Below, piece after piece: positions 47,310 to 57,335 of a stretch of DNA of 64,000 nt. Position 1 is the first letter of the stretch, and each line of letters opens with the position of its first letter. Source of the stretch: Phorcus lineatus (taxonomy: Eukaryota > Mollusca > Gastropoda > Trochida > Trochidae); the NCBI GenBank assembly GCA_921293015.1, contig OV121082.1, positions 27,293,497 through 27,357,496 of the forward strand, read 5' to 3'. The position numbers and the translations under genes were made by a program. The notes below the pieces were generated by a model. That model was not told where the DNA came from and did no database searches. It saw only the letters and a program-made list of their open reading frames with translations.

Positions 47310-47890
47310 AAATTAGCATCTGGCTGTGTAGCTTGTCAGGCTAACAGGGTGACAATAGGGATTGCCCCAGGAGCGACAAATCCATTAATTTCAATCCTCA
47401 ATAGTCGCAGTACATAACAATTTAACTTTTTGGCCTTATGTTTATGGACAAGATGAAAATTGGTTTTTAAGGGTGTGGCACCTGTGACCCCATATAAGGT
47501 GTGACAGGGTCACCAAATCCCCACCAGCTAAGGAGCCTGTACAGAAGGTTCCAGCTTTCCAGGCCTCTTGCTCCTGGGAAACAAAATGAAAATAGGCTTT
47601 TAGGGAGTAGTAACTGTGGTCCATATTAGGGTTCACAGCCTCACCAATATTAATCAGAATCCCTGTCAGCTAAGGAGTCAGTGCACTAGACATTTTGCTT
47701 CTGGAGAAGATGATTCAAAAAAGTTTTTAGTCTGTGCTTCCTGTGGCTCTTATCAGGGGTCACAGGGTCACAAATCCATAAATTAAAAACCTCATTAGCC
47801 AAGGACTCTTCACACAAGAATTCCCATTTCCTGAGTGAATGGTTCTGGAGAAGATGAAATAGTTAAAAGTTTACGGACTGCTCCACAGAA
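47310..47890 (+). repeat. Diverged 145-bp-type array
   Basis: The head TCTGGCTGTGTAGCTTGTCA is followed by about three units with CCTGTGACCCCATATAAGG, AGGGTCACCAAATC, CAGCTAAGGAGTC and CTTCTGGAGAAGATGA, then AAAAGTTTACGGACTG. It is the same architecture as 23492-25488 but much older. Confidence 0.75.
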
Positions 47891-47894
47891 TTTG

Positions 47895-48180
47895 AAACAC
47901 TTCTCTAACAGTGGACCCATTTTTTTTCCCAAAAAAATATTTTTCAAAACTGTTAATCATGACACACCTTCATGTAATTATGTATCTCACTGCCAAATTT
48001 GATCAAAATTGGATGATGAGTTTAGAAGTGAGGAGCCGGATAAGATTTGAAGAAGTTTTTTAGCAGTGGCCTCATTCTTTGTCAAAAAAAGGAAACTTTT
48101 ACAAAAATATTATCAAAAATCTATTAATCATGACACATCTTCTTGTAATTATGTATATCAAGAGCATTACCTTAGAAGTT
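47895..48180 (+). repeat. Tandem repeat of ~168 bp, about two copies
   Basis: TTAATCATGACACACCTTCA and GTAATTATGTATCTC at 47957 recur at 48125 as TTAATCATGACACATCTTCT and GTAATTATGTATATC. It follows the diverged array and may be part of the same element's tail. Confidence 0.65.
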
Positions 48181-48224
48181 ACGAGCTGGACAGGACTTGT
48201 TCAGTTTTCTTACAAATTTATTAG

Positions 48225-48290
48225 AAGAGCATATCATTTATATCACGGCTGCTAATATTATTGCAGGGAGAAAATCCGCTACACCATTTT
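48225..48290 (-). mobile_element. SINE fragment
   Basis: CATTTATATCACGGCTGCTA and TATTGCAGGGAGAAAATCCG match the middle of the SINE family at 13247-13566. Head and tail are missing. Confidence 0.7.
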
Positions 48291-49001
48291 TAGTTTCTAT
48301 TACTTTATATGTCAAGCTACCTACATATCCTAATAAATGTGTTGTACGTTGCTTTCAATTTACCATGACTCGGTTCGTTGGTCAAAAACGTCATATCGCA
48401 AGCAAAGAAGTTACCTTTACTTAAGAAATCTCTGCACACCTCAATGTAGTGCTTAAGTAGACGGGACAAATCCAAAATGCTATTCTTGGAAACAGATACA
48501 ATGAATAAATGTTTCATCTTTTAGTTTGTAACAATCGTTGAATGCCCTTTCAATTTGTGAAAAGAAATAACAATAAACACTTTGATAAAAGAAGATCACC
48601 AAACAGACAAATGCCAACTAAAGGTTTCTTGTTAAATATATATCAGACATATTGTTAAGTCAGAGACTGAGAAGCTATAGTCCATTCTTTCTGTTTTTTG
48701 TTGAATTATAGGACACATGCAAATCGCTTAATCTTGTTCTTTACAAAATAGAAAGATCATAAAAGTTTCCACTTAAATTCATGAAAATACCTGTCATTCA
48801 TTTAAAGCTATCAGGACGCACATTGTGATTGCATGAAGTTATCGTGTCAAGCCAGTAAGATCAAAGAGGTCAAATTAAGGTCAAAGGTTAACCTGGTGGC
48901 TTGAGTAAAGGAGCCCCTAGTGAGATCTATAATCTGTAACGTAGTGCAGCAATATTAGATTTTGATTTAATGAGATTGTCTCTCGAGTAAGTCAAGGATA
49001 C

Positions 49002-49099
49002 ATTTTCACAGCCCCAGTTTTGGTTCCAATTGCCAACAGCTTGAGTTTCGGATCATGTGCCAACGCACTCGGCTTGCTTGGAAATCCATGGTCAACACA
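49002..49099 (-). CDS. LLGL: LLGL exon 2
   Basis: This 98-nt exon lies between the acceptor TTCCTTTCAG and the donor AAAAT|GTATCC. It reads CVDHGFPSKPSALAHDPKLK and then LLAIGTKTGAVK. H-G-F-P-x-x-P-S-A-L-A and AIGT-x-TGAVK are the best conserved N-terminal signature of Lgl and tomosyn proteins. It enters in phase 0 from exon 1 (KELFGYKK) and leaves in phase 2. The donor is weak after +4. A satellite-bearing element (49128-49550) begins about 30 bases upstream of the acceptor on the minus strand, so it lies close to the expected branch point. Confidence 0.92.
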
Positions 49100-49127
49100 C
49101 TGAAAGGAATTAAAGATCATTTTATTA

Positions 49128-49550
49128 ATCAATAAAACAAGAAAATAAGTGAGTTTGGCTCACCAATACCCATAAACCTTTATCCTTGACCAATTACTGG
49201 TTCCCTGCAATAACTTACACACCATATAAATCAGACTTCTTGCACACGTCTGTCTTCCGTTTCAAGATAATATTATTAACAACAAAGTTACAAAAACCCA
49301 CAGAAATAAACCCAAACAGTAATTGGATGGACAAAATTGTTTCTCAGACAATGACTATGTACAACTTCTCCCAAAGGCTAACCTTGGAACTGTCTCAATC
49401 ACTGGCTTATTGAAACTGTCTCAATCACTGGCTTATTGAAACTGTCTCTATCACTGGCTTATTGAAACTGTCTCAATCACTGGCTTATTGAAACTTTGTT
49501 ATGTTTGAAATGTTATGTCCAATAGGCTGGCGTATTGGTACAAAATAGCT
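49128..49550 (+). mobile_element. Satellite-bearing element, copy C (5' part)
   Basis: It has AAACAAGAAAATAAGTGAG and the hairpin GTGAG-TTTGG-CTCAC (49149-49163), the head of copies A and B. The body carries a 26-bp minisatellite and then fades. No 3' hairpin was found. Confidence 0.55.
49388..49491 (+). repeat. 26-bp minisatellite, four copies
   Basis: The unit AACTGTCTCAATCACTGGCT plus TATTGA repeats at 49388, 49414, 49440 and 49466 with a single substitution in the third copy. Confidence 0.95.
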
Positions 49551-49784
49551 TCAGAAACTTTTTTAGGTTTTTTACCCTTCAAGAGAAGTTGGACTAACTA
49601 CAAATATGCACAAATTCATAAAAAAAATTTTAAATGGTTCATAATATAACAATGCAAGTGTCCTAAGAGTGTAGAAGATATGAGCTATATTTGTAAAAAA
49701 TAATTATTTGTAAAGATTGAATAAAAAGTTTATTTCTGTACTTGGTCGGACAAATTCTGATCTTGGAGAAGAAAAGTACAAAAC

Positions 49785-50080
49785 AAATATAGAGCCATTG
49801 GCTGTGTTGCTCATCAAACTATCTATAATGTTCTTTATAAATGGTCACTTGGTCACAATATAGGCTACCACAGAATGACCTAATCCATTTTTCATATCCT
49901 CATCAGTTGAGGACTCTTTACACATGCTTTAATCTTTCTAGGCCTCTTGCTTCTGGAGAAAATGAGGAAAATAGGTTTTTAGGATGTGGTCCTTGTGGAC
50001 CTATTAGGGGTCACCAAATCTCTAAATAATCCCCATCAGTTAAGGAGTGACCAAGTCTGTACAAAAAAGTCTGACCCCTT
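49785..50080 (+). repeat. Diverged 145-bp-type element
   Basis: The head ATAGAGCCATTGGCTGTGTT keeps the AGCC/GGCT stem of the intact element. It is followed by GGCCTCTTGCTTCTGGAGAA, AAAATAGGTTTTTAGGA and GGGGTCACCAAATC. About one and a half units. Confidence 0.7.
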
Positions 50081-50506
50081 GCACCTTTTTGGAAACGTTT
50101 TTTTTTAATTCATGCACTATCCTGCTAAATCAGCGCTCCCCCCTGATCTCTTTCGGGCTAAATCCCTCGTACAGCTGGCAGATTGATATTCATGGCTATG
50201 CTCACCTGTAATTTTTTCAGCCAATGAAATGCCGTTAATTAAGGGGCTTAAAGCTACTAGCTGGAACTCAATGGGGCAGCGAGTCTTGCATCCATGGTTG
50301 AAAATAATACTAATAGAAGTGGGAGCTGCAATATCATATATAGATTTTAAATGTGAAAGCCTCTTAAAGTTTGAAAATATGATCAGGAGTTTGTTGTTAC
50401 ATTTAAAGAGAAGAGAAACGTAGCAAGATGTAAAAAGGTAATACCTACAACACCTACAAAAGGAAAAAAAGGCAGAAAAAAAAAGGAAGCCAGAGAGTTC
50501 CATGAA

Positions 50507-51190
50507 TCAATTGAGAAGCTTAACATGTTGAGCCCTTCTGATTGGGTCTTCAGCTGTCCTGATGTACTTAGTGCAAGTTTGGGTTGACCACCTGCTCAGT
50601 GTCTGGATAAGATTATTGTTGAAACCAGAAGCAGTCGCACAGGTTGCTGCAACTAGGTGGTAGCACTTCTGTGAATGCATAGAAACATCCTTGTGTTAAT
50701 GCATTACACATTTTGAGAACTACTTTGAATGTCATGGGTGTAGGGAGGGCACATGCAGCTCCTTATTTCCTCTTGATGCCCTTGAGTAAGAGAAGCAAAG
50801 GGCTGCACTTTCCAGTTGATAGGTAGTAGTAGCGCAGTCCTGCTAGATATAGATTGATAGTGCTATGGTGGAGGTGACATACTGAGTAGCAGTAGGTGAT
50901 AAAGGACAGTAAAATCGACGTGTCAAGTCCTGGCAAAGATGGCGCTTCGGTACTTATGTTGTGACTCAGATGGAACTGTCCTAATCTTTTTATACCAGAT
51001 CCATTAACAGTATAGGTACTAAGGAAGGGAACAACTTGATGGTGAGGGGGTCATGCCTTTCATGACAGAACATCTGGAAATTAAAGTAGGACAGGCTATC
51101 GGCAATAACATTACATTTCCCAGGTAAGTGCAAAGAACCATAGAAAAATTCTGCTTCAAGGCTACAAGGTCGAGACGTGTGTTAAGCCTG
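50507..51190 (-). pseudogene. DIRS-type retrotransposon remnant: RNase H end and tyrosine recombinase
   Basis: First frame (51190 down to the stop at 50990): SLEAEFFYGSLHLPGKCNVI then ADSLSYFNFQMF. This is the HIPGK.NVIADSLSRFQ.Q.F ending of DIRS-like RNase H domains. Further along, another frame reads HHSTINLYLAGLRYYY and LLLKGIKRK, the core-binding start of the recombinase. A third frame reads ATCATASGFNNNLIQTLSRW and STQTCTKYIRT to the stop at 50507. That is the C-terminus around the catalytic tyrosine of Y-recombinases (GAATTAA.AG......LGRW....Y.KYIRT). Frameshifts and an internal deletion make it dead. DIRS elements integrate with a tyrosine recombinase instead of a DDE integrase. Confidence 0.75.
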
Positions 51191-51223
51191 ATAAAAAAAC
51201 AATTCTACTTTGTTTTACTGTTT

Positions 51224-51690
51224 TTATTTTTTCAAAATAAGCATTAAAATTGAATAAAAGAAACACTGTTTAGGCTTATTGGCAAAACACTTTTGATAAT
51301 TCTTCATCTTTTCCATTTTTCTCTCCACGTGAATACTAGCAGATTGTACTTCAGACTCCTTAATTCTGATGAAGATGAATGGTGGGCAATACCATTTGAT
51401 GTTTTTACCTTTTACATTGTTTCTAAAAATTTTAAAATCTTCATCAACCATTACTGTATCGCCAGATTCTAACACTTGCAGTAATCCGCTAACATGTTAT
51501 GAAAGCATCAGATACAGATCCCCATACAATTTGGAAAAAAATACAACTGCCCTAGTCATATTTATACCCACAAGAGCCGTCTCTTGGTAGTGAGATTTAT
51601 AATGTGAGTAGGTTTTATAATTATTTTCAAGTGTGGAGGGAGTTTGTATGAATATCTCAGTACAATCAAGAAGGATTCGAGTGTTCCTGA
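51224..51690 (-). pseudogene. Harbinger/ISL2EU-like DDE_Tnp_4 transposase remnant
   Basis: The minus strand reads RILLDCTEIFIQTPSTLENN (first D in DCTEI), then KTYSHYKSHYQETALVGI. After one stop come GLLQVLESGDTVMVDEDFKI (second D) and SASIHVERKMEKMKNYQK (E in HVERKM). These match the order IIDCTEIF, SxYKxHxTxK, GLLxLLxPGDxVMxDKGF, RIHVERxIxRIK of the DDE_Tnp_4 family. The segment between the second D and E is shortened. Upstream, SGFFYNFDSFYAQMSL-type text may be the decayed N-terminus to about 51830. No terminal repeats were found. Confidence 0.8.
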
Positions 51691-52063
51691 AACTGTTGAA
51701 ACAACCTGGACTTTTCTGTTATAAACCCTTCAACTTTGGAAGAAAGATAAGTTGTTAAAGACATTTGTGCATAAAATGAATCAAAGTTGTAAAAAAATCC
51801 AGATATCCGACCAGCAAATATCTTAAAACAATATTCAAGATCCTGTAACAGAAGACCTTATCTCAATCTCATCAATACAGATTATACCAGTAAGAATTCA
51901 TCAACAAGTCTAATTATACCCCTGCTTACCCCCCGCTACAAAGTAAGCACGTAGCAGGGGTATATAACGGTCATTCCGTCTGTCTGGTTGTCTTTCTGAC
52001 CGTCCGGTCAATTTACTCAAAACCGTTAGGTGTAGATCAACCAAACTTTGCACACTTGTTAAC

Positions 52064-52798
52064 AATAACAACCATAACTTGAAACCTGGTGTGAGAACAA
52101 CTTTCTTATGTTGAATGTCAAAAAAACTAAAGAACTCATCATAAATTTCAGGAACAATCCACAAATAACAAGCCCTGTCTGTATAAGTAGTTCCAACGTT
52201 GAGATTGTAGACGAATACAAGTACCTTGGCACAATAATATATAGTAAATTAAATTGGAATGCTAATGCTGATGCAGTTTTCAAAAAGTGTCAACAAAGAT
52301 AACATTTTATGCGCAAGCTACGATCTTTTAATGTAAATGAACATGTACTTTCCCTCTTTTATCATTGTTTCGTTGAGAGCATATTTACTTTTTCTTTCCA
52401 ATGTTGGCATGGCCACTTATCTATTGTTAACAAGTCTTGTTTGGAAAAAGTTGTTCAAATTGCTGGGAAAATTGCCGGAGTTTCTTTTAGAAATTTATCA
52501 TATCTTTATGAAAAAAGAATTTTGAAATTATCCCTAAAGATTGTATCAGACCCGGATCATGTTTTATACGGGGAGTTTGTTAAGCTTCCTTCAGGCAGAA
52601 GATATTTATTACCCCGTTATAAAACCAATAGAGGTAAAAATACATTCATTCCTTTCAGCATTCGTCTGTTAAATGGTCTTTGATTTAATGTAATGTCTTT
52701 GTTTATGTATTGCATGTATGTTCCTGTATGTTCAAGCTCTGTAATGATACAAACTGAATTCCCTTCAGGGTAATAAAGTATTATTACTATTATTATTA
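52064..52798 (+). pseudogene. CR1/L2-type LINE, 3' fragment of the reverse transcriptase ORF
   Basis: It reads WCENNFLMLNVKKTKELIIN, VEIVDEYKYLGTIIYSKLNW and KKCQQR, then one in-frame TAA (52301-52303), then FMRKLRSFNVNEHVLSLFYH, VVQIAGKIAG and LPSGRRYLLPRYKTNRGKNT to the stop at 52681. This is the thumb and C-terminal part of CR1/L2-like LINE proteins. The 3' end is an ATT repeat. TTGTTAAC on both sides (52056-52063, 52799-52806) is a probable target duplication. The 5' truncation is the usual outcome of target-primed reverse transcription. The protein is not made intact. Confidence 0.85.
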
Positions 52799-52971
52799 TT
52801 GTTAACCTTGTCTACAGTTTAGATCACTTTTGAATTTTCAGGAATTCATATTTTTTTTGTCGTTTCCATGGAAACCTCATTTTTTGGACTTAGTTACATA
52901 GTGTACAATGGGAACAGATTTTCACAGAAACTATTACACCTAGAGGAGTGAAATTTTGGTTATGGATACAC

Positions 52972-52999
52972 CTGATGATACTCTTGATCGAGTTCGAAA
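52972..52999 (+). other. Hammerhead-like core motif CTGATGA-stem-CGAAA
   Basis: CTGATGA, then ACTC-TTGATC-GAGT, then TTCGAAA. The same motif occurs in copy A on the minus strand at 20509-20536 (CTTGATCAAG centre) and 20335-20363. It fits the catalytic core and stem II of a hammerhead ribozyme. I could not find convincing stems I and III with a cleavage triplet, so activity is doubtful. Confidence 0.3.
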
Positions 53000-53451
53000 G
53001 CCATTTCCGAATTTTTATTTTTTAAAGAGTTAAGGCCCTTGATTTTTCAATTGGACTTGGAGCGATTAACAGATCTGTTGCTCCAATGGGGACACATGAT
53101 CTTAGCTGTATGGCACAAAACATAGGACTTTATATGATAAACTGTGTTTACATGTGAGTTTGGAAGAGGGAGAAGAAACCAGACAGACTGCGGAGGTATG
53201 TGAGCCATGCTCACTTTTTTCCTGTTTTTCTCACTGATTGTTATCCTAGCGTTTCTGTCCCATCTACGTTTAATCTATAATCCCTGAGAAACTAGACTTT
53301 GAAACAAAGCTGAAAACTGCAGACAGTCTAGGTTCCTCATTTTCAGCTAGCTCTGGCAGCACATCACTTGTCTTGGAGAAATCGCTCATATTTTGAAATA
53401 TTTTGATCTTGCTGCTCTCAGTGGTTCGCATTGTTACTTCCTTTTCTGTTC

Positions 53452-53659
53452 TTTAGGGAGAAACAGAGTTGGGAATGTGTCTTTATATGTTCGACTATCT
53501 CAATCCGGGATATGAAGATTACATATATCTTGGTGTAGGACGTCGCTCAGAAGTGCTTACAACTCTCAGCCCGAAGCCATGCTGGATACAAAGCCTTATT
53601 CTTTGGCAAACAGTGAAGCTTGACCTTCTTTCCGAGTCTTCAAATAATACCAGTGTGTA
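53452..53659 (+). other. Unassigned coding-like stretch after a splice-acceptor-like site
   Basis: CTTTTCTGTTCTTTAG is followed by an open frame reading GETELGMCLYMFDYLNPGYE, DYIYLGVGRRSEVLTTL and SPKPCWIQSLILWQ to the stop at 53658. It lies in LLGL intron 1, opposite to the gene. No family recognised. It may be an exon of an unseen gene, a transposon fragment or chance. Confidence 0.3.
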
Positions 53660-53989
53660 ATGGGAACCTTTTATAACGCAATAGTCTTTCCCCATCATAT
53701 GATGTAGCCTTACTGATGTTTTATTTGCATGCTATATTGGAGGAAGCGTGTCAGATTACTAAACTATCAAGAACAATAACTCTGTTTTCCGCAAAGACTA
53801 AATATAGAATCATAAATTACGTGAGATTCTAATATGATAGAAAAACAATCGGTGCAACTTGACTATGGTTGGTGCATTTAAGGTTTATTCTAAGGTTGCA
53901 CCTGGTGCAAACAGGTTAATCAAGCCCTTGCTAAGAAGTTTGTATACAAGGCTTCCTTACTTAGTCAAGATTTCAGTTTTCTTAAGTCA

Positions 53990-55017
53990 ATGCTTCTAGA
54001 AAGCAATCTCATTGAAATCAGCTCGTCTTGTCCCTCGTACCTCGCTGCATTTCTTGATCTGACCACAGCCAACAAGAATCGAGGCTGGAAAGACATCAGC
54101 AACTTTTGAACTGACATGCAAAACATCACATCTAACCTTTGTATCTCAGAATATGAGCTTTTTCTGAATAAACCCAAGAAAAGCTGAACTTGGATTAATG
54201 CCAAATGGTTGTGTGTTTGTTTACTATCACGACGAATAAATACGCTCATGTTTGGTCAGAAATTAAGCCATGTCTGCAACCTCAAGAAAGATTGTGATGA
54301 AGAGTCACTATCATGACAATATTTGTGTTTGATTTGGCTTTTTCTACGTCCATAAAGTGTTTTCAGAAATTTAGGAAATTGTAGTAAATATATTGCCAAA
54401 ACAAAACTGCACCACATTATTGAAAAGGCCTACAAAGCATTTATCTCAAAGTTAGGTTGACAAACATTTTGTCAAAAGATCTTTAGGAATTCTGTTCTAT
54501 TTTTCATAGTAAGAATTTTTCTTCTTTTAGAAATTGGAATGACGATAACGACAAAGAACATATGGAAAACAACTTCTTTATTCATTGTATGCGACGTTTC
54601 GACACAGATGCGTGATAACGACAGAATCTGTGTAGAACGTTACATAAAAAGAAAAAAGAAGTTGTTATCCATATATTCCTTGTCATTTTGAGAATTTCTC
54701 TAAATGGGGGCATATAAATACATCAACTGTAGCACAAACAAACATTTTATTATCATATTTTGAATTCAGAAAGTATGCAATGGTAGATCAACAGGGGAGG
54801 GGGTTCAGAGCGTTCCCCACTTCAAACTTTTCCGCAAAGTTTGATGATCAGACAAAAGCGATATGTACCTGATCCTGTGATTGGTTGAATTTATTGAAGG
54901 TGAAAGATTACGGTCAAGGTCGTCCGACACGACTCTTACGGAGCCGTGGTCAGATCAAGAAATGCAGCAAGGTACAAGTTTGAGCTGATTTCAAAGAGAT
55001 TGCTAGAGAAGAAGTTT
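53990..55017. repeat. Inverted repeat pair, ~75-bp arms, 0.9 kb apart
   Basis: The left arm (53990-54068) and right arm (54944-55017) are inverted copies sharing GTGGTCAGATCAAGAAATGC and GAGCTGATTTCAA-GAGATTG. The region between them includes the palindrome at 54531. It may be the remains of a foldback element. Confidence 0.7.
54531..54698. repeat. ~168-bp near-perfect palindrome
   Basis: Outer arms: AATGACGATAACGACAAAGA with ATATGGAAAACAACTTCTTT, and their inverted partner ending near 54698. Inner arms: ACACAGAT and ATCTGTGT (54602 and 54626 regions), flanked by ACGTTTC and GAACGT. Only about 15 central bases are unpaired. It would extrude as one long hairpin and is probably a MITE. Confidence 0.8.
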
Positions 55018-55194
55018 AATAAGCAAAATATCTATTGACAGACAGACACTGTGGCAAAAGCCTCTCATGAAATTATCAATCTTTACATTACAACTTAACA
55101 AATCATCTGATTTTTTAATTTAACTAGAAACCTTGAAGAAAAAAATAATCAAATTACAACACAATTTATTGGCCGTTCAAGTGTTTTGATTCTA

Positions 55195-55705
55195 AAACAA
55201 TAGTGGTGTAACGATTCATCAATAGTATCGATGTTTGCATCGTCTACGATACGAGTGCATCGATACAAAACATGTTTAGACAATATATCAGGATATTTAT
55301 ATCGTGAGGGTCCACAATACATCGATGTATCGCCATAAGAGACAATATATCCCGATACGGTTAACATAACTATAAAAGCTAAAAAGGTTTTTCTTCTATC
55401 TCTGAGATAATAGTGATCAGAACAGAAACAGAATTTTTTTTTTGTGATTTCCCTTCATGTTATATCTGTGACAATTTGGTATCTAAGGATTAACATTACA
55501 GTTCTATGTCCTATCTATAGTTCTTTCATAAACTGTAGAGAATCGGGATACGTATTGTATCACAACCACTGTATCGTGATGATAATCGTCTTGAAGGTTC
55601 CTTGGCAATAATTCCATGATATATCGTCTCACCTTATAAAACTAGAATCGGGATATATCGTCTCGCCACTAAGGCCACTGCCGCCAGGTTACACAGGTCT
55701 ATAAA
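55195..55705. repeat. Dispersed repeat, copy 2, with hAT-like left part
   Basis: The left part starts TAGTGGTGTAACGATTCATC and is rich in ATCGATG and CGATAC motifs, as in hAT-type MITEs. The right part (55434-55705) matches 17885-18110. No clear second terminal repeat was found. Confidence 0.5.
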
Positions 55706-56466
55706 ACAACATATCTTTCGCCATATATTCAACAAATTAGAATGTGCCTTTGGTTGCTTTATGTATTATTTCAGGTTTGTAAAGGTGTTGAAAATAGGTG
55801 AGCGAGTTATTGTCTAACTCTGTTTGGGCAATTTTTCAGCCATTTGCTGTGATTGATAATAGGGACCTTGCAAGCTCTTCCCATTTTGTGACTTTCAAGT
55901 TGTCAATATCTGATTATTATTTGGGAAGTCTGTTACAATGTTTGTTTTAATTTGTTTCATATTGTTGTGCAGTTTCTTGTTTCTGATTGTTTTTTTTAAA
56001 ATTTGACTGCTATCCCTATGATTAGATGGCTATTGTGTGCGTTGTTTTCTTCTTATTTTTATTATTTGCTAAATATAAGAAAGGAATTAAAGTTATTACA
56101 TAAATGATCGACATCACATTAACTCTTCATTGTTGACTAATTGACTACCAATGGGATAATGGCTTAATGCACCTAAAGGCTTCGTGCACAGGTCCATTGT
56201 AGGCCTTAAAACGCTTTTAACTGGGATGCATTTGGCCCTGAAGAGATGTGTTTCACAGCATCATGAAGGCAAGGATGTATAAAATATTACATATTGTTAG
56301 GATGAGATTGCAGGATCGCTGTGTTGTGACAGTGATGAGTTACTGTGCGTCGAGCATACCGGAACGTGTTCATGAATGAGTCATCTGTCCTCATCCAACA
56401 TGGCCTCGGCCCTTTGACAACTCAACGTGAAATAACCAAATGTCTTATTATGTCACCTTTACTTAC

Positions 56467-56550
56467 CTTCTTGTAACCAAACAGTTCTTTTTTCAACCTT
56501 TCCCTCCCTTCACCTTCTTTGGGGGGGTGCTTCTTGAAGAATTTGAACAT
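56467..56550 (-). CDS. LLGL: LLGL exon 1 with start codon
   Basis: The minus strand reads ATG at 56550-56548 and gives MFKFFKKHPPKEGEGRERLK then KELFGYKK before the donor AAG|GTAAGT. A short basic N-terminus ending RE-x-L-K-x-ELF-x-(Y/F)-x-K joins the HGFP block in Lgl proteins of other animals, and exon 2 continues in the same phase. Tomosyn has a longer, low-complexity N-terminus, so this exon favours Lgl. The 5' UTR and promoter lie above 56550. No TATA box was seen in the next 200 bases. The exon marks the 5' boundary of all intronic insertions listed to the left. Confidence 0.9.
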
Positions 56551-57084
56551 ACTTCACTTGTCAACTGCAAATGCCACACGTACAGCTCAACCGGTGAATA
56601 ACGAGGTAATATAACACACCTTGTAAAATATAGTCCTTATGTTCGTGGCGATAAATATATAAGCTGTTAAATAAGACACTGATAACTACTGCATTTAGAG
56701 GAAAGTCCCGTTTCTCTTGTGTTTGAAAGCCGGATTTATTTCTGTTAGATGGGGACGATTAAACAAATAGATGTATGACTGATCGGATAGTCAGCACCAC
56801 TAGAAGCTTTTCAAACCATGCAGCTTCTGAACGGGAAGTGCTCACTTTTATATTCATCCGCTAATAGGACAAGGCTCAATATATCTAACTTTCGAAGTAA
56901 TTCATTCGGAATGAGGGTTTGATATGTTTTTCTTTGTAAATTAAAATCATTTCTAAATCGTGGTACTTTTAGCTGTCGGTTCTCCACGTCATTTTACATG
57001 GAACTATTTCGTCTGGTTTATGAATGCTTGTATATGGGTGGAGGTAGGGGGAGGCAGCCGGAGGGGGGTTTCAAATGGGACTTT

Positions 57085-57335
57085 AATCGCTATTTATTAA
57101 GATTACTAAATGGATAAGTAAGCTTACTAAATCATTTGTTAAGCTTACAATCTTACTGAATTAATTATAAAGCTTACTTATTCTTTCAGTAAGCTTACTA
57201 TTTCGTTCGATTTAGTAGGCTTATCTTAATTAGTATAAATTACTACTTCATAAATTAGCTTACTACTTAGAAAAGAATTAGTAAGGTAACTAAATCACAT
57301 CCGGTTTAACGATTTAGTAAGATTTTTTTTTAATT
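57085..57335. repeat. Cluster of AGTAAGCTTACT-type palindromes
   Basis: AAGTAAGCTTACTAAAT, GTTAAGCTTACAATCTTACT, AAAGCTTACTTA, CAGTAAGCTTACTATTT, TTAGTAGGCTTATC, ATTAGCTTACTACTTAG and ATTTAGTAAGATT follow within 250 bp in both orientations at irregular 20-45 bp spacing. Confidence 0.8.

Larger units (their letters stand above)
51915..53228 (-). mobile_element. Satellite-bearing element, copy B, split by a LINE
   Basis: In minus orientation the head GTGAGCATGGCTCAC hairpin (53200-53214) is followed by a body with CATTGGAGCAACAGATCTGT and the CTGATGA motif, then GTTTGGTTGATCTAC, a GACG/GACA microsatellite, and the perfect 12-bp stem TATACCCCTGCT / AGCAGGGGTATA (51915-51926, 51953-51964). It is cut by a LINE fragment at 52064-52798. 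It is the reference for assembling copy A at 19878-28616. Confidence 0.75.
1..56550 (-). other. LLGL: LLGL gene body (5' part), exons 1-4 and giant introns
   Basis: Four exons on the minus strand join in phase: 84 nt (phase 0), 98 nt (ends phase 2), 82 nt (ends phase 0) and 113 nt (ends phase 2). The joined protein has the order known for Lgl proteins: a short basic N-terminus, a HGFP..PSALA block, an AIGT.TGAVK block, a GRPGVEF block and a first WD40-like repeat ending in DNSLHLWEV. Lgl is a cytoplasmic and cortical WD40 scaffold that acts with Scribble and Dlg in basolateral polarity and is phosphorylated by aPKC. No exon was recognised below 28752, so that stretch is read as the start of intron 4. 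The paralogue tomosyn (STXBP5) is the alternative, but PGVEF, TVTQLFFLP and VLEE fit Lgl better. Confidence 0.85.

Noticed and set aside
50117..50503. 128-codon minus-strand frame
   Set aside because: It has low-complexity Ser/Cys/Phe at the start, no splice partners and no family resemblance. It lies downstream of the DIRS remnant and may be its untranslated end.
54585..54660. Hammerhead or Penelope-type end (ACGTTTCG ... CACAGAT)
   Set aside because: The CGAAACG part is present, but there is no CTGATGA. The sequence is explained by the palindrome.
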